From positions 372,001 through 436,000 of the forward strand of contig NZ_BIFH01000014.1 in assembly GCF_003967355.1 (NCBI RefSeq): DNA of 64,000 nucleotides, given 5' to 3'. Source of the stretch: Embleya hyalina (GTDB lineage Bacteria > Actinomycetota > Actinomycetes > Streptomycetales > Streptomycetaceae). Below are positions 17,189 to 27,919 of the stretch, in pieces (position 1 is the first letter of the stretch; each line of letters opens with the position of its first letter). The notes under the pieces were generated by a model, which saw only the letters and a program-made list of their open reading frames with translations, was not told the origin of the DNA and ran no database searches. Both the position numbers and the translations under genes were made by a program.

Positions 17189-18781
17189 CGCGCCGGAGGG
17201 CGTGGCCGCCTCGCCTCGGCCCGCGGCCTCGCCCCCGGCGATGACGTCATCCCCGCGCTCGACCCGGTCCTGGCTCGGCTCGGTTGGGCTCGGCTCGGCG
17301 TCGCTCGGTTTCGCGTCGTTCGGTTCCGCGTCGTTCGGCTCGTCGCCGTGCGGCTCGTCGTCGAACGGCGGCGGTGCCGGCGCCTCGCGCGGCAGCCGCA
17401 GGGCGAACAGTGCGCCCAGGGCGACCAGTCCGGCCGTGACCCAGATCGCGGCCCGATACGGCCCCGGCGCGCTCGCGTCGTGTCCGTCCGCGCCGCCGGC
17501 CTCGATCACCGCCGCGCCGGCCGCGATGCCCAGCGAGCCGCCGAGCGTGCGCACGATGGTGAACAGGGCCATCGCGTGGCCCATGTCCGGCGGTTCGATC
17601 TCGCCGAACCCGGCGATCTGTACGGTCAGCACCGCCGTGCCCAGCACCAGCCCGACGCAGAACATCAACACCCGCACCGCCCAGGCGTGATCGGCCACCC
17701 CCGGCAGCGCGAGCGTGCCGAACACCAGGGCGGCCAGGACCAGCGCGGGAGTGGTCAGCTGGCGCGGGCCGAGTCGGGGCAGCAGACGGTCCACCACCTG
17801 TGAGGCGAACATCAGCCCGACCGCCTCCGGGAACACCCCGAGCCCGGCGTCCAACGCCGAGGCGCCCAGCGCCGCCTGATAGAGCAGCGGGAAGACGAAC
17901 AGCACGCCCATCAGCCCCGCCGAGGTGACCAGGGCGAGCGCGGTGGCCGCGCCGAACGCCCGATCGCTCATCAGTCGAAGCCGCAGCAGCGGTTCCTCGG
18001 AGCGCAGTTGATGGACGATCGCGACCACGAGCAGGATCAGGCCGAGCAGGCCGCACACGGCGATGGCGGGCGTGGTCCACCCCTGCGACGGGCCGAAGCC
18101 GAGCGCGTAGGTGAGCAGCCCGAGGGTGGGCGTGGTGAGCCAGAACCCGATGCGGTCGAACGGGCCGACCACACCCGCCCGATGCTCGCGCAGCCCGTAC
18201 AGGCCGAGCAGCACCGCGGCCGTGCCGATCGGCACGTTGACCAGGAACAGCCAGTGCCAGGAGAGGTGTTCGGTGAGGAAACCACCCAAGGGCGGGCCGA
18301 GGGCCGGCATCAGCGCGGTCGGCACGATCAGCCACTTGGCCAGCCGCATCCGCTCGTGCGGCGCGAACGCCGTGAACAGGATGGTCATCCCGACCGGCGT
18401 GAGCAGCCCGCCCGCCAGGCCCTGGACCACCCGGGCCAGGACCAGCGAGACCAGGTTCTGCGACAACCCGCACGCGGCCGAGGCGGCGGTGAACACCGCG
18501 AGCGAGCCGAGGAAGACCCGCTTGGTGCCGTAGCGGTCGCTCAGCCGCCCGGCCACCGGCAGCGCGGCCACCAACGCGACCAGGAAGGCGATCTCGACCG
18601 TATTGGCGGCCACCGCCGGGCGATCGAAGTCCTCCGCGATGGTGAGCAGCGCCGGGTTGACGATGGTCGAGTCGAGGCCGTTCATGCACATCGCGGCCGT
18701 GTAGACGAGCACCACGATCCAGGCGGAACCCCGGCTCGTGGCAGTACGGGTCACGCCCTGTCCGGTGTGTTCCGGGTTCAC
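17174..18781 (-). CDS. MFS exporter, DHA2 (14-helix) type, probable siderophore export
   Basis: 535 aa if GTG 18781 is used, which overlaps the MbtH stop in a GTGA; GTG 18754 is an alternative. The sequence has the DHA2 pattern of 14 hydrophobic segments, with [13 protein letters not shown] as motif A after helix 2 and a motif-C-like stretch in helix 5. The last ~65 residues are a polar tail with repeated Glu-Pro steps ([19 protein letters not shown]). Its position directly behind mbtH and the NRPS gene, in the same direction, argues for export of the finished catechol siderophore. The substrate is inferred from context only. Confidence 0.82.
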   Translation of the reverse strand: MNPEHTGQGVTRTATSRGSAWIVVLVYTAAMCMNGLDSTIVNPALLTIAEDFDRPAVAANTVEIAFLVALVAALPVAGRLSDRYGTKRVFLGSLAVFTAASAACGLSQNLVSLVLARVVQGLAGGLLTPVGMTILFTAFAPHERMRLAKWLIVPTALMPALGPPLGGFLTEHLSWHWLFLVNVPIGTAAVLLGLYGLREHRAGVVGPFDRIGFWLTTPTLGLLTYALGFGPSQGWTTPAIAVCGLLGLILLVVAIVHQLRSEEPLLRLRLMSDRAFGAATALALVTSAGLMGVLFVFPLLYQAALGASALDAGLGVFPEAVGLMFASQVVDRLLPRLGPRQLTTPALVLAALVFGTLALPGVADHAWAVRVLMFCVGLVLGTAVLTVQIAGFGEIEPPDMGHAMALFTIVRTLGGSLGIAAGAAVIEAGGADGHDASAPGPYRAAIWVTAGLVALGALFALRLPREAPAPPPFDDEPHGDEPNDAEPNDAKPSDAEPSPTEPSQDRVERGDDVIAGGEAAGRGEAATPSGASAAG

Positions 18782-18993
18782 CGCGCGACCGGGCCGAGGT
18801 CGGTCCAGTGCGCGGTGACCCACTCCAGCGCGGCCGGGCGCGGGCACGGCCCGTGCGCGATGGCCCAACCGTCCGGCACGGCGGCGAAGTCCGGCCACAG
18901 GGAGTGCTGACCGAGGTCGTTCACCAGCACCAGGAACTCGCCGTCCTCGTCGTCGAACGGGTTCGTCGGGGTCTCGCGATCACGGCTGCTCAT
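18778..18993 (-). CDS. mbtH: MbtH-like NRPS accessory protein
   Basis: 71 aa. It carries the family signature [16 protein letters not shown] near the start, HSLWP in the middle and a C-terminal Trp-rich helix (EWVTAHW). MbtH proteins bind adenylation domains and are needed for their solubility or activity. The start lies inside the last codons of the NRPS gene (14-bp overlap), and the stop overlaps the presumed start of the exporter, so synthetase, MbtH and exporter form one tightly packed operon. Confidence 0.95.
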   Translation of the reverse strand: MSSRDRETPTNPFDDEDGEFLVLVNDLGQHSLWPDFAAVPDGWAIAHGPCPRPAALEWVTAHWTDLGPVAR

Positions 18994-21900
18994 CGGTCTT
19001 GCTCTCCAATGCGGTCAGGCGGCCGGCGACCACGCGGGCGATGTGCGCGATCGGGCCGGGCAGGGTCATGTCCTTGTGCGAGCAGGCCACGTTCGTGGTG
19101 TCGATCCGACCGCTCACGTACGGGATCCAGGTCTCGGGAGTCAGCGTGTCGTCGATGGTGTCGACGGTGGCCCGGAAGAAGAGCACGTCGCCTTGGAAGA
19201 CCCGGTGGTCGAAGGCGCGGACGAGGTGATTGGTGTTGAGGTAGATGTCGCCCAACGCTTCGATCGTGGCCGGCTCCAGACCGGCCAGCGGGCTGCCCTC
19301 GCGGCGCAACACCTCGATCACCGGGCCGAGTTCGAGCGGTGCGCCGGCCAGGCTCTCCGGTCCGTAGCCGCCCATCGTGAGCAACGCCTCCAGCGCCTCG
19401 GCGCGGTCCGGGACGGGCAGTTCGCGAAAACCCTCGGCCGGATAGGCGTCCAGGATGGCGAGCAGCTCGACCGGCAGACCCAGGTCCTGGAGCCGGGTGG
19501 CCATCGCGTGCGCGATGATCCCGCCGGTGGACCAGCCGAGGAGCCGGTATGGGCCGCTCGGGTCCACCTCGCGCAGGCGGTCCACGTAGTGCGCGGCCAA
19601 CTCCTCCAGCGTGGCGGGCAGCGGCTCGTCGGCCGTCGCCGCGCCGACCCCTTGCGCCTGGAGCCCGTGGATCGGCACGTCGGCCGGCAGATGCCGGATC
19701 AGTCCCGCGTAGCACCACGACAGCCCGCCCGCCGGATGCACGCAGAACAGCGGCGTACGGTCGCCGGGAGCGGCCGGGCGCAGCGGCAGCAGTACGTCCA
19801 GCGCGTCGGTGCGGTCGGTGACCTCCAGGGCGGCGTCCAGGCCCGCGGCGGTGGGTGCCTGGAAGACGGTGCCGATGCCGATGTCGACGCCGAGCGCGGC
19901 CTTGATCCGACCGGCCAGGCGTACCGCGAGCAGCGAATGGCCGCCCAGGTCGAAGAAGTTGTCGTCGATGCCGACGCGGGGCACGCCCAGGACCTCGGCG
20001 AGCAGTGTGCAGAGCAGTTCCTCGCGCGGCCCGCGCGGCGCCCGCCCGGTGGTGGTGGTCGGGGTGTACTCCGGGCGCGGCAGCGCCTTGCGGTCGAGTT
20101 TGCCGTTCGCGGTCAGCGGCAGGCGGTCGAGGACGACCACGGCCGACGGGACCATGTGCACGGGCAGCGTCGCGGCGGCGTGTTCGCGCAGCGCGGGCCC
20201 GTCGGCGGCCGGCCGCACGGCGGGTTCGGTGGTGGGTACGGCGGTGGGTTCGGTGACCACGTAGCCGACCAGGCGTTTGTCCCCCGGGGTGTCCTCGCGC
20301 AGGATCACCGCCGCGTCGGCGACCGACGGGTGTGCGGCCAACACCGCCTCGATCTCGCCGAGTTCGACCCGGAAGCCACGAATCTTCACCTGCTGGTCGG
20401 CGCGCCCGAGGTAGTCGAGCGTGCCGTCCGCGCGGCGCCGGGCCAGGTCGCCGGAGCGGTACATCCGGGTGCCGCGCTCGCCGAACCGGGCCGCGTGCGG
20501 GTCGGCGACGAAGCGCTCGGCGGTGAGCGCGTGCCGACCCAGGTAGCCCCGGGCCAGGCCCTCGCCCGCGACGTACATCTCACCGGTCACGCCGGGCGGC
20601 ACGGGCTGGAGGTATCGGTCCAGGACGTAGACCCGCAGGTCGGGGATGTTCACCCCGATCGTGCTCGCCGTGCCGGCGGCGGCCGAGGCGCGGTCCAGCG
20701 GATGGTAGGACACATGCACGGTGGTCTCGGTGATCCCGTACATGTTCACCAGGCGCGGCGCGTCGTCGGCGTGCCGCTCGTACCAGTCGGCGAGCCGGGC
20801 CGGCTCCAGTGCCTCGCCACCGAACACCACGTAGCGCAGCGAGAGTTCGCGACCGGGGCGCTCCCGGTCGGCGGCCACCGCCTGATGGAACGCGGACGGC
20901 GTCTGGTTGAGCACGGTGACCTTCTCACGCGCGAGCAGGTCCAGGAAGGCGGCCGGGTCCCGGCTGATCGCGTGCGGCACCACCACCAACCGGCCGCCGA
21001 ACAGCAGCGCGCCCCACAACTCCCAGACGGAGAAGTCGAACGCGTAGGAGTGGAACAGGGTCCACACGTCGTCCGGGCCGAAGCCGAACCAGTGGTCGGT
21101 CGCGGTGAACAGGCGCGCCACGTTGTGGTGGGTGACCGGTACGCCCTTGGGCCGGCCGGTGGATCCGGAGGTGTAGATGACGTAGGCGGGGTCCGACGCG
21201 CGCAGCGGGCGTTTGCGTTGGGCCTGGGTCAGGTCGAAGCCCGGATGGGCGTCGGCCTCGTGGCCGTCCACATGGATCCGGGGCAACTCGTGTGCGGGCA
21301 GGCGCGGTGCGGTCGCGGTGTCGGTGAGCAGCGCGGCGGGCCGGGCGTCGTCGAGCATGTAGGCCAGCCGGTCGGCCGGGTAGTCGGGGTCCAGGGGCAG
21401 GTAGGCGGCGCCCGCCTTGGCCACCGCGAGCAGCGCGACGACCAGGTCGAGCGAGCGGGGCAGGGCGAGCGCGACGATGTCGCCGGGGCCGATGTCGCGC
21501 GCCACCAGGAGCCGGGCCAGGCGGTTGGCCCGGGAGGAGAGCTCGGCGTAACTCAGCGACAGGCCCTCGCAGTCGGCCGCGATCTGCCCGGGGTGCTCCG
21601 CCGCGACGCGCTCGTAGCGGGCGACCAGGGTGGTCGAGGAGGTCGCTGTCGCGGTGGGGCCGACGTTCCATTCGACCAGTGCGCGGTGGCGTTCGGCGTC
21701 GTCGAGCAGCGGCAGTCGGTCGATCGGGGTATCGGGATCGGCGACGGCGGCGCCCAGCAGCGCGGCGAGCCGGCGGGACAGGCCCAGCGCCGTGGTCCGG
21801 TCGAACAGATCGGTGCGGAACTCCAGGAAACCGCCCAGGCCCAGCCCGGGTTGCTCGCCCACGTTCAGGGTCAGATCGAACTTCGCGGTGCCGGTCGGGG

Positions 21901-24900
21901 TGGCCACCATCCGCGCGCGCAGCGGGCCGAGCGCGAACTCGGCGTCGGGACGGGACTGCCAAGCGATCATCACCTGGAACAGCGGGTGCCGGGCCAACGA
22001 TCGGGCCGGATTGAGTTCGTCGACGACCCGGTCGAAGGGCAGGTCGGCGTGGTCGTACGCGGCCAGTGTCGCGGTACGGACCCGGTCGAGCAGGGTGCGG
22101 AAGTCGGGAGAGCCGGAGGTGTCGGTGCGCAGGACCAGGGTGTTGACGAAGAACCCGACCAGGTCGGCGGTGGCGTCGTCGTCGCGGCCCGCCACCGGTG
22201 TGCCGAGCGGGATGTCGGTACCGCAGCCGTGCCGGGTGAGCAGCGCGGCGAACGCGGCCTGCACGGCCATGAACACGCTGGTCCCGCCCGCCCGGGCCAG
22301 TTCGACCAGGCCGGCGTGCGTGGTGGCGTCGAGCCGGAACGGCACGGTGTCGCCCGCCGTCGAGGCGATCCGGGGCCGGGGCCGGTCGGTGGGCAGCGCC
22401 AGTTCGTCGGGCAGCCCGGCCAACGTCGCGCGCCAGAAATCGAGTTGCCGGCGGGCGAGAGGGGTCGGGTCGCCGGGGTCGCCGAGCAGTCGGGCCTGCC
22501 ACGCGACATGGTCCGAGAAGCACACCGGCAGCGGCGCGAGATCGGGCGCGTGGCCGGCGGCGCGCGCGGTGTAGGCGGCGGCCAGGTCGCGGGCGAGCGG
22601 GGTGGTGGAGGCGCCGTCGCCGGCTATGTGGTGCAGCAGCAGGACCAGGGTGTGGGTGGTGCGGTCGGCGGTGAACAGCGTTGCACGCAGCGGTGTTTCG
22701 ACGGCGAGGTCGAACGGGTGGCGCACGGCGGCGGCGAATTCGGCGGCGGAGGCCGCGATGTGCAGGGTGGGGCGGGCCTGATCGGGGCTCAGGATGCGCT
22801 GGTACGGCGTGTCCTCGGCGGCCGGATGCACGGTGCGCAGCGTCTCGTGCCGGTGGACCAGGTCGGCCAACGCGAGGTCGAGCGCGGCGCGGTCCAGCGG
22901 TCCGGTCAGGGTCAGCACCAGCGGGATGTTGTAGGTGGGGCTGGGCCCTTCGAGCCGGTACATGAACCACAACCGCTGCTGGGCCGGGGACAGGGGCAGC
23001 CGGTCGGTGTCGCGCGGGACGGGGGCGAGTACGGGACGCGGCTCGGGACGGGCGCCGGCGCGGGCCAGTTCGGCCAGGCCGGCCGGGGTCGGCCGGCGGA
23101 AGACGTCGGCGAGGCCGATCGGGGACCGGAAGCTCTCCCGGGCCCGGGCGGCCAACCGGGCGGCGAGCAGCGAGTGGCCACCCAGTTCGAAGAAGTCGGC
23201 GTTGCGGTCCGGTTGTTCGGGCAGCGCCAGCACGGCCGCGAACAGATCGCACAGGATCTCCTCGTGCAGTCCGCGCGGGCCCTCGCGCAGGCCCGGCGCG
23301 GTCGGCGCGGGCTCCGGCAGCGCTCGATGGTCGATCTTGTCGTTGGCGGTGCGCGGCAGCGCGGGCAGCACCTGGATCGCCGCCGGCACCATGTGCTCGG
23401 GCAGCACGTCGGCCAGGTGCGCGCGCAGCGCCTCGGGCGCGGGGGAGCGGCCGGCGACGGGAACCGCGTAGCCGAGCAGGCGTTTGCCGTGCGCGGCCTC
23501 GCGGGCGATCACCACGGCCTGGGCGATGTCGGGATGGGCGGCCAACACCGCCTGGATCTCGCCGGGTTCGATCCGGAAGCCGCGGATCTTGACCTGCTCG
23601 TCGGCGCGCCCGAGCAGTTCGAGGGTGCCGTCGGCACGGCGGCGGGCGAGGTCGCCGGTGCGGTACATCCGGGCCCCGGGGTCGCCGTGCGCGGCGCCGA
23701 ACGGGTCGGCGACGAAGCGTTCCGCGGTCAGGTCGGGCCGGCCGAGGTAGCCGCGGGCCAGGCAGGCGCCCGCGATGTGCAGTTCGCCGGTGACGCCGAC
23801 CGGGGTCGGCCGCAGCGCGCCGTCCAGGACGTAGGCGCGCGAGCCGCGCACGGGCCGGCCCACGCCGTCCGGGCCCCAGAAGTAGGCGTCGACGGTGGTC
23901 TCGGTCGGCCCGTACAGGTTCAGCGGCCGGCTGCCGGGGGTGGCCGCCAGTCGGCGCCACAGCGGCTCGGGCACACTCTCGCCGCCCACCACCAGGATTG
24001 CCGGGTGATGCCCCTCGGGATCCAACAGCCCGTCGGTCAACAGGACTTCGGCGTAGGTGGGGGTGACGTCCAGGTAGTCGAGGCGGTGTTCGCGCACGTA
24101 GGCGATCAGTGCGCCGGGGTCGCGATAGGTCGCGTCGTCGAGCAGGTGCAGTTCGTGGCCGTGCACCATCCACAGGACCGGGTCCCACGACGCGTCGAAC
24201 GCGAACGACGCGCTGTGGCCGATCCGCAGCCGCTCCCGGCCGGTGCGTTTGACGGCGGGCGCGATGTGGTCGGTGCCGTGCCCGGCGTACAGGTTGGCGA
24301 GCGAGGCGTGGGTGACGGCGACGCCCTTGGGCCGGCCGGTGGAGCCGGAGGTGTGGATCACGTACGCGGTCTGCTCGGGGCGCGGCGGTCGCGGGGCCCG
24401 GTCCGGGTGCGCGGAGAGCCGGGCGCGGGTGCTCGGCTCGTCCAGGACCAGGGTGCGGATGCGGTGCGGGGGCAGGGCCGCGAGCGTCTCGGCGGTGCCG
24501 ATGAGGCACGCGGGACGGGTGTCCGCCAGCACGTCGGTGATCCGCCGGGCGGGGTGGCCCAGGTCGAGGAACTGGCAGACGCCGCCCGCCTTGAGCACCG
24601 CGAGCAGCGCGACGGCGGTGTCGGCGCCGCGGTGCAGGGCGACGGCGACCGGGACCTCGGCGCTGACCCCGGACGCGATCAACTCGTGCGCGAGCCGGTT
24701 GGCGGCCGACTCGAGTTCGGCGAACGTCCGCACGTCGACGCCGGCGCGGACCGCGATCGTGTCGGGGGTGCGCGCGGCCCGGCGGGAGTACAGCTCCGGG
24801 AGCGTGGCGTCGACCGGCGGTTCGGCTCGGCCCTCGGTTGCCGCGCGCACCTCGGCGGGGGTGAGCAGGTCGATCCGGCCGATCGGCAGTTCCGGCGACT

Positions 24901-26284
24901 CGTGCAGCAGCGTGACCAGGCCGTCGAGGTAGCGCAGCAGGCCGCGTTCGTGCTCGGCCAGGGAGGTCGGGTCGTAGTGGTCGCGGTGCGCGTCCAGGTC
25001 GATCCGCAGGCCGCCGGCGGGGGTCGGCACCACGCCGATGGCCAGGTCGTCGATCGGACCGGCGGCGAGGTTGTGCACCCGGCCGACCGCGTCGCCGAAG
25101 GCCAGGTCGCCCTCGAAGGTCTTGATGTTGACCATCGGGCCGTAGAGCGGCTGTTCGCGACCGGAGGTGCCCAACTCGCGCAGCAGGTCCTCCTGGCGGA
25201 ACCGCTGGTGGCGGCGCACCGCGCGCAGTTCGAGCACGACCCGGCGCAGCAACTCGCCCGCCGTGTCGCGGGGTCGCACCGCTATGCGCATCGGCAGGAT
25301 GTTGACCGCCATCGCGGGCGTACGCAGGGCGGTCACGCCGCGCCGGTTGAGCAGGGGCAGCCCGAGGGTGATCTCGCGCGCCCCGGTGACGCGGTGCAGG
25401 TATCCGGCGGTGGCGGCGAGCAGGAGTTCGGCCCAGGTGGCGCGCACGGTGGTCGCGGCCTCGGTGAGGCGAGCGGTGCGTTCGGCGTCGAGTTCGATGG
25501 TGCGGTGCGGGTTCGGTGAGGCGGGGGAGTGCGGTTCCGCCCGCGATGGCGGAACCGGCGTGGTGGATCGGGATCCGGCCAAGGTCACGGATCGGGGGCG
25601 GTCCGCGAGATGTTCCAGCCAGAATGCGCGATCGGTGTCGTACGCTTCGCTGGCTCGGTAGTCGGCCTCCTCCGCGACCAGTTCGCGCAGGGTGCCGAAG
25701 GGGTTGGGGGTGGTCGGGACATGGGTGGCGAATCCGGTGTACAGCTCCGCGACGCGCCGGCCGATCAGGGTGAGCGCGTACGCGTCCACGGCGATGTGGT
25801 GGACGCGTCGGTACCACCAGTGGCGGTCGTCGGCGAGCCGGAACAGCGCGTGGGTGACCAACGGACCGGTGGTCGGGTCGATCGGCCTGGTCAGGTCGGC
25901 GCGCAGCCACTCCTCGGCCGCCGCCTCCGGATCGGCGGCGGTGCGCACGTCGATGCGGTGCAGGGGGTCCTCGCGGCCGTCGGCGGTGGATCGTACGCCC
26001 TGGACCGGGGTTCCGTCCGGCCCGATCGACACCAGCAGGTTCAGCGTCTCGGCCTCGGCGCCCACCTGGCGCAGGGCCCGCGCGAACAGGTCGGCGTCCA
26101 GCGGGCCGCGGATCTCGATCCGGTCGGCGGTGTTGTATTCGGGGTCGTCCGGGGCCAGGGCCTGCGCGTAGTGGATGCCGGCCTGGGCGGCGAGGAGGGG
26201 AAGCCGGACGGATTCGGGGACTTCGGGGCCGTCCCGACTCGGGTCGGCGTCCGTGACCGTGGGCTGGGCCGGGTAGTGACGCAT
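18980..26284 (-). CDS. dhbF: Dimodular NRPS C-A-T-C-A-T-TE for a catechol-peptide siderophore (griseobactin-like DhbF)
   Basis: 2434 aa from ATG 26284 (GGGAG upstream). Domains: C1 about 20-450 (H162-H163, motif HHIAVDA, with Ala for the usual Gly), A1 about 480-1000, T1 with S1038 in GGHSLLA, C2 about 1080-1510 (H1218 in HHIAGDG), A2 about 1540-2070, T2 with S2117, and TE with S2252 in GWSTGG. There is no epimerisation domain, so both residues should stay L. The A2 pocket reads D-F-W-N-V-G-M-V-H, the classic threonine code. A1 reads about D-A-(W/D)-D-V-G-L-V-D; its acidic pocket residues suggest a basic substrate such as Arg, but an indel makes this uncertain. C1 should accept dihydroxybenzoyl from the free ArCP. 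The TE would trimerise and cyclise, as in enterobactin, bacillibactin and griseobactin. Confidence 0.92.
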   Translation of the reverse strand: MRHYPAQPTVTDADPSRDGPEVPESVRLPLLAAQAGIHYAQALAPDDPEYNTADRIEIRGPLDADLFARALRQVGAEAETLNLLVSIGPDGTPVQGVRSTADGREDPLHRIDVRTAADPEAAAEEWLRADLTRPIDPTTGPLVTHALFRLADDRHWWYRRVHHIAVDAYALTLIGRRVAELYTGFATHVPTTPNPFGTLRELVAEEADYRASEAYDTDRAFWLEHLADRPRSVTLAGSRSTTPVPPSRAEPHSPASPNPHRTIELDAERTARLTEAATTVRATWAELLLAATAGYLHRVTGAREITLGLPLLNRRGVTALRTPAMAVNILPMRIAVRPRDTAGELLRRVVLELRAVRRHQRFRQEDLLRELGTSGREQPLYGPMVNIKTFEGDLAFGDAVGRVHNLAAGPIDDLAIGVVPTPAGGLRIDLDAHRDHYDPTSLAEHERGLLRYLDGLVTLLHESPELPIGRIDLLTPAEVRAATEGRAEPPVDATLPELYSRRAARTPDTIAVRAGVDVRTFAELESAANRLAHELIASGVSAEVPVAVALHRGADTAVALLAVLKAGGVCQFLDLGHPARRITDVLADTRPACLIGTAETLAALPPHRIRTLVLDEPSTRARLSAHPDRAPRPPRPEQTAYVIHTSGSTGRPKGVAVTHASLANLYAGHGTDHIAPAVKRTGRERLRIGHSASFAFDASWDPVLWMVHGHELHLLDDATYRDPGALIAYVREHRLDYLDVTPTYAEVLLTDGLLDPEGHHPAILVVGGESVPEPLWRRLAATPGSRPLNLYGPTETTVDAYFWGPDGVGRPVRGSRAYVLDGALRPTPVGVTGELHIAGACLARGYLGRPDLTAERFVADPFGAAHGDPGARMYRTGDLARRRADGTLELLGRADEQVKIRGFRIEPGEIQAVLAAHPDIAQAVVIAREAAHGKRLLGYAVPVAGRSPAPEALRAHLADVLPEHMVPAAIQVLPALPRTANDKIDHRALPEPAPTAPGLREGPRGLHEEILCDLFAAVLALPEQPDRNADFFELGGHSLLAARLAARARESFRSPIGLADVFRRPTPAGLAELARAGARPEPRPVLAPVPRDTDRLPLSPAQQRLWFMYRLEGPSPTYNIPLVLTLTGPLDRAALDLALADLVHRHETLRTVHPAAEDTPYQRILSPDQARPTLHIAASAAEFAAAVRHPFDLAVETPLRATLFTADRTTHTLVLLLHHIAGDGASTTPLARDLAAAYTARAAGHAPDLAPLPVCFSDHVAWQARLLGDPGDPTPLARRQLDFWRATLAGLPDELALPTDRPRPRIASTAGDTVPFRLDATTHAGLVELARAGGTSVFMAVQAAFAALLTRHGCGTDIPLGTPVAGRDDDATADLVGFFVNTLVLRTDTSGSPDFRTLLDRVRTATLAAYDHADLPFDRVVDELNPARSLARHPLFQVMIAWQSRPDAEFALGPLRARMVATPTGTAKFDLTLNVGEQPGLGLGGFLEFRTDLFDRTTALGLSRRLAALLGAAVADPDTPIDRLPLLDDAERHRALVEWNVGPTATATSSTTLVARYERVAAEHPGQIAADCEGLSLSYAELSSRANRLARLLVARDIGPGDIVALALPRSLDLVVALLAVAKAGAAYLPLDPDYPADRLAYMLDDARPAALLTDTATAPRLPAHELPRIHVDGHEADAHPGFDLTQAQRKRPLRASDPAYVIYTSGSTGRPKGVPVTHHNVARLFTATDHWFGFGPDDVWTLFHSYAFDFSVWELWGALLFGGRLVVVPHAISRDPAAFLDLLAREKVTVLNQTPSAFHQAVAADRERPGRELSLRYVVFGGEALEPARLADWYERHADDAPRLVNMYGITETTVHVSYHPLDRASAAAGTASTIGVNIPDLRVYVLDRYLQPVPPGVTGEMYVAGEGLARGYLGRHALTAERFVADPHAARFGERGTRMYRSGDLARRRADGTLDYLGRADQQVKIRGFRVELGEIEAVLAAHPSVADAAVILREDTPGDKRLVGYVVTEPTAVPTTEPAVRPAADGPALREHAAATLPVHMVPSAVVVLDRLPLTANGKLDRKALPRPEYTPTTTTGRAPRGPREELLCTLLAEVLGVPRVGIDDNFFDLGGHSLLAVRLAGRIKAALGVDIGIGTVFQAPTAAGLDAALEVTDRTDALDVLLPLRPAAPGDRTPLFCVHPAGGLSWCYAGLIRHLPADVPIHGLQAQGVGAATADEPLPATLEELAAHYVDRLREVDPSGPYRLLGWSTGGIIAHAMATRLQDLGLPVELLAILDAYPAEGFRELPVPDRAEALEALLTMGGYGPESLAGAPLELGPVIEVLRREGSPLAGLEPATIEALGDIYLNTNHLVRAFDHRVFQGDVLFFRATVDTIDDTLTPETWIPYVSGRIDTTNVACSHKDMTLPGPIAHIARVVAGRLTALESKTDEQP

Positions 26285-26347
26285 GGTGTGGGGACTCCCG
26301 GGATGCGACGAGGGCAGGCGGAGCGTACCGATCCCCGGCACGCCAAC

Positions 26348-26366
26348 TTAGGTAAGCCTAAGCTAT
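26348..26366. promoter_or_regulatory. Iron box between the NRPS operon and the M20 gene
   Basis: TTAGGTAAGCCTAAGCTAT matches the iron-box consensus at 15 of 19 positions. It lies 64 bp before the NRPS start codon. It could also serve the rightward amidohydrolase gene, so both directions may be iron-repressed. Confidence 0.75.
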
Positions 26367-26420
26367 CTTTCGAATGCTCGACGGGGTGCCCCGGGGAGCG
26401 GCGGAACTCGATCAGGCGGA

Positions 26421-26575
26421 GCTCTCGATCAGACCGAGCTCCCGAAGGGACGGAGCTCTCGGTGACGTGCGCGACGCGGCTCGCGAAGGAGCGGTCGGTG
26501 CGGCTCGCGTCGGGGCTCTCGGTGCGGTTCCGGACGCTGCTCTCGAAGCGGCTCTCCATGCAGCTCTCACCGAAG
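26421..26575 (+). repeat. 12-bp-periodic GCTCTCG repeat in frame with the M20 gene
   Basis: The word GCTCTC or GCTCGC begins at 26455, 26479, 26503, 26515, 26539, 26551 and 26563, all separated by multiples of 12. Looser copies at 26421 and 26438 are spaced by 17. The phase matches the downstream reading frame, which here gives tetrapeptides GALG, DVRD, AARE, GAVG, AARV, GALG, AVPD, AALE, AALH, AALT. Either this is an untranslated repeat or the real protein starts upstream (in-frame ATG 26374) and has a helical tetrapeptide-repeat N-terminus. There is no other gene in 26285-26595. Confidence 0.65.
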
Positions 26576-26595
26576 AACATGAACTGGAGCGGAAC

Positions 26596-27762
26596 ATGAG
26601 CGTGGTCGACGTGGCGAACCTACCGGCCTCGGACGCCGACCGGGCCGCGATTCGTGATCGAGTGCTGACGAACCGCGACGAGTTGCTCGCGCTGAGCCGA
26701 CGCATCCATGCCTACCCGGAGCCGGCGTTCGCCGAACACCGGGCTTCCGCTTGGTGCGTGGAACTGCTGCGGGCGCACGGCTACGCCGTCACCGCGCCCG
26801 CGCACGGTCTGGAGACGGCCTTCGTCGCGACCGTGGGCACGGGGCCGGTGACGGTGGCCATCGCGTGCGAATACGACGCGCTGCCGGGCCTGGGCCACGC
26901 GTGTGGACACAACCTGATCGCGGCGGCGGGGGTCGGAGCGGCGCTGGCGCTCGCCCCGGTCGCCGAGCAACTGGGCCTGACCGTACGGGTGATCGGTACG
27001 CCGGCCGAGGAGCGCGGTGCGGGCAAGGCGCTGTTGCTGGAGGCGGGCGCGTTCGACGGGGTGGACGCGGCGATGATGGTGCACCCGTGTCCGTTCGAGG
27101 TGGCCGAATTCCGCTCCTTCGCGCTCGGCACGCTGTCCGTGGAGTTTGTGGGCACCGCGGCGCACCCGAGCCTGAATCCGCACGAGGGCCGCAGCGCCGC
27201 CGACGCGCTGACGGTGGCTCAGGTCGCCCTCGGGCTGCTGGGGCGGCAGTTGCCCGCCGACTGGCGGGTGCACGGCATCACCACGGCGGCGGGCACCGCG
27301 CCCAACGTGGTCCCGGAGCGGGCCACGGCGGAGTACGAACTGCGCACCACCGACGCCGCCGACCTGGCCGAACTGCGCACCCGGGTGGAGAACTGCTTCC
27401 GCGCGGGCGCCTTGGCCATCGGGTGCGAGGTGCGCCTGACCCGCCCCGAGCCGGACTACCTCGACTTCCGCACCGACCCGACCCTGATCGCCCTGTGGCG
27501 CGCCAACGCCCGGGAACTGGGCCGCCCGGAGCCCACCACCCGCCCGCCCTTCGCCTGTACCGATATGGGCAACGTCTCGCACGTCATCCCCACGATCCAC
27601 CCGGTCCTCGACATCACCGGCGGCACCTGCGGCCCCCACGAGGCGGCCTTCGCCGACGCCGCCGTCTCCCCACAGGCCGACCAGGCCCTCCTCGACGCCG
27701 CCATCGCCATGGCCTGGACCACCGCCGACTACGCAACCCTGCGCCACAACACCCCCCACTGA
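26596..27762 (+). CDS. M20-family metallo-amidohydrolase inside the siderophore locus
   Basis: 388 aa from ATG 26596, chosen for GGAG 6 bp upstream; the frame is open to ATG 26374. The M20D (hippurate/indole-acetyl amide hydrolase) pattern is clear: EYDALPGLGHACGHN with metal-binding Cys/His, PAEERGAGK with the catalytic Glu pair, the dimerisation domain from about residue 180 (GTAAHPSLNPHEGRSA), and a late His in CGPHEAAF. Such enzymes cleave N-acyl amino acids or small peptides. It shares an iron-box region with the NRPS gene, so cleavage of the dihydroxybenzoyl-peptide amide is a tempting role, but this is inference. An unrelated amide hydrolase is equally possible. Confidence 0.83.
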   Translation: MSVVDVANLPASDADRAAIRDRVLTNRDELLALSRRIHAYPEPAFAEHRASAWCVELLRAHGYAVTAPAHGLETAFVATVGTGPVTVAIACEYDALPGLGHACGHNLIAAAGVGAALALAPVAEQLGLTVRVIGTPAEERGAGKALLLEAGAFDGVDAAMMVHPCPFEVAEFRSFALGTLSVEFVGTAAHPSLNPHEGRSAADALTVAQVALGLLGRQLPADWRVHGITTAAGTAPNVVPERATAEYELRTTDAADLAELRTRVENCFRAGALAIGCEVRLTRPEPDYLDFRTDPTLIALWRANARELGRPEPTTRPPFACTDMGNVSHVIPTIHPVLDITGGTCGPHEAAFADAAVSPQADQALLDAAIAMAWTTADYATLRHNTPH

Positions 27763-27850
27763 CCGCACCCCACCGACTCCCGGACACGTCGATTCCACGA
27801 CCGACCACAACCCGGCCGGCGAGGCGGCCACCACCTGTGCGCCACGCCCG

Positions 27851-27869
27851 GAGCCGAGGCTTTCGGCTC
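27851..27869. terminator. Bidirectional hairpin between the M20 and SecA2 genes
   Basis: GAGCCGA (27851-27857) pairs with TCGGCTC (27863-27869) around a 5-nt loop. It lies in the 157-bp gap between convergent stops. Confidence 0.5.
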
Positions 27870-27919
27870 GCCTCCAGGGGGACCCGTAGGGCTTTCCGCC
27901 GCTCGGTGTCGCTGGTTGT

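Noticed and set aside
19043-25519. Very long open frame on the + strand opposite the NRPS gene (over 2,100 codons)
   Set aside because: It is an antisense shadow caused by high GC. The composition is Gly/Arg/Gln-rich with no domain, and the opposite strand has full NRPS domains.
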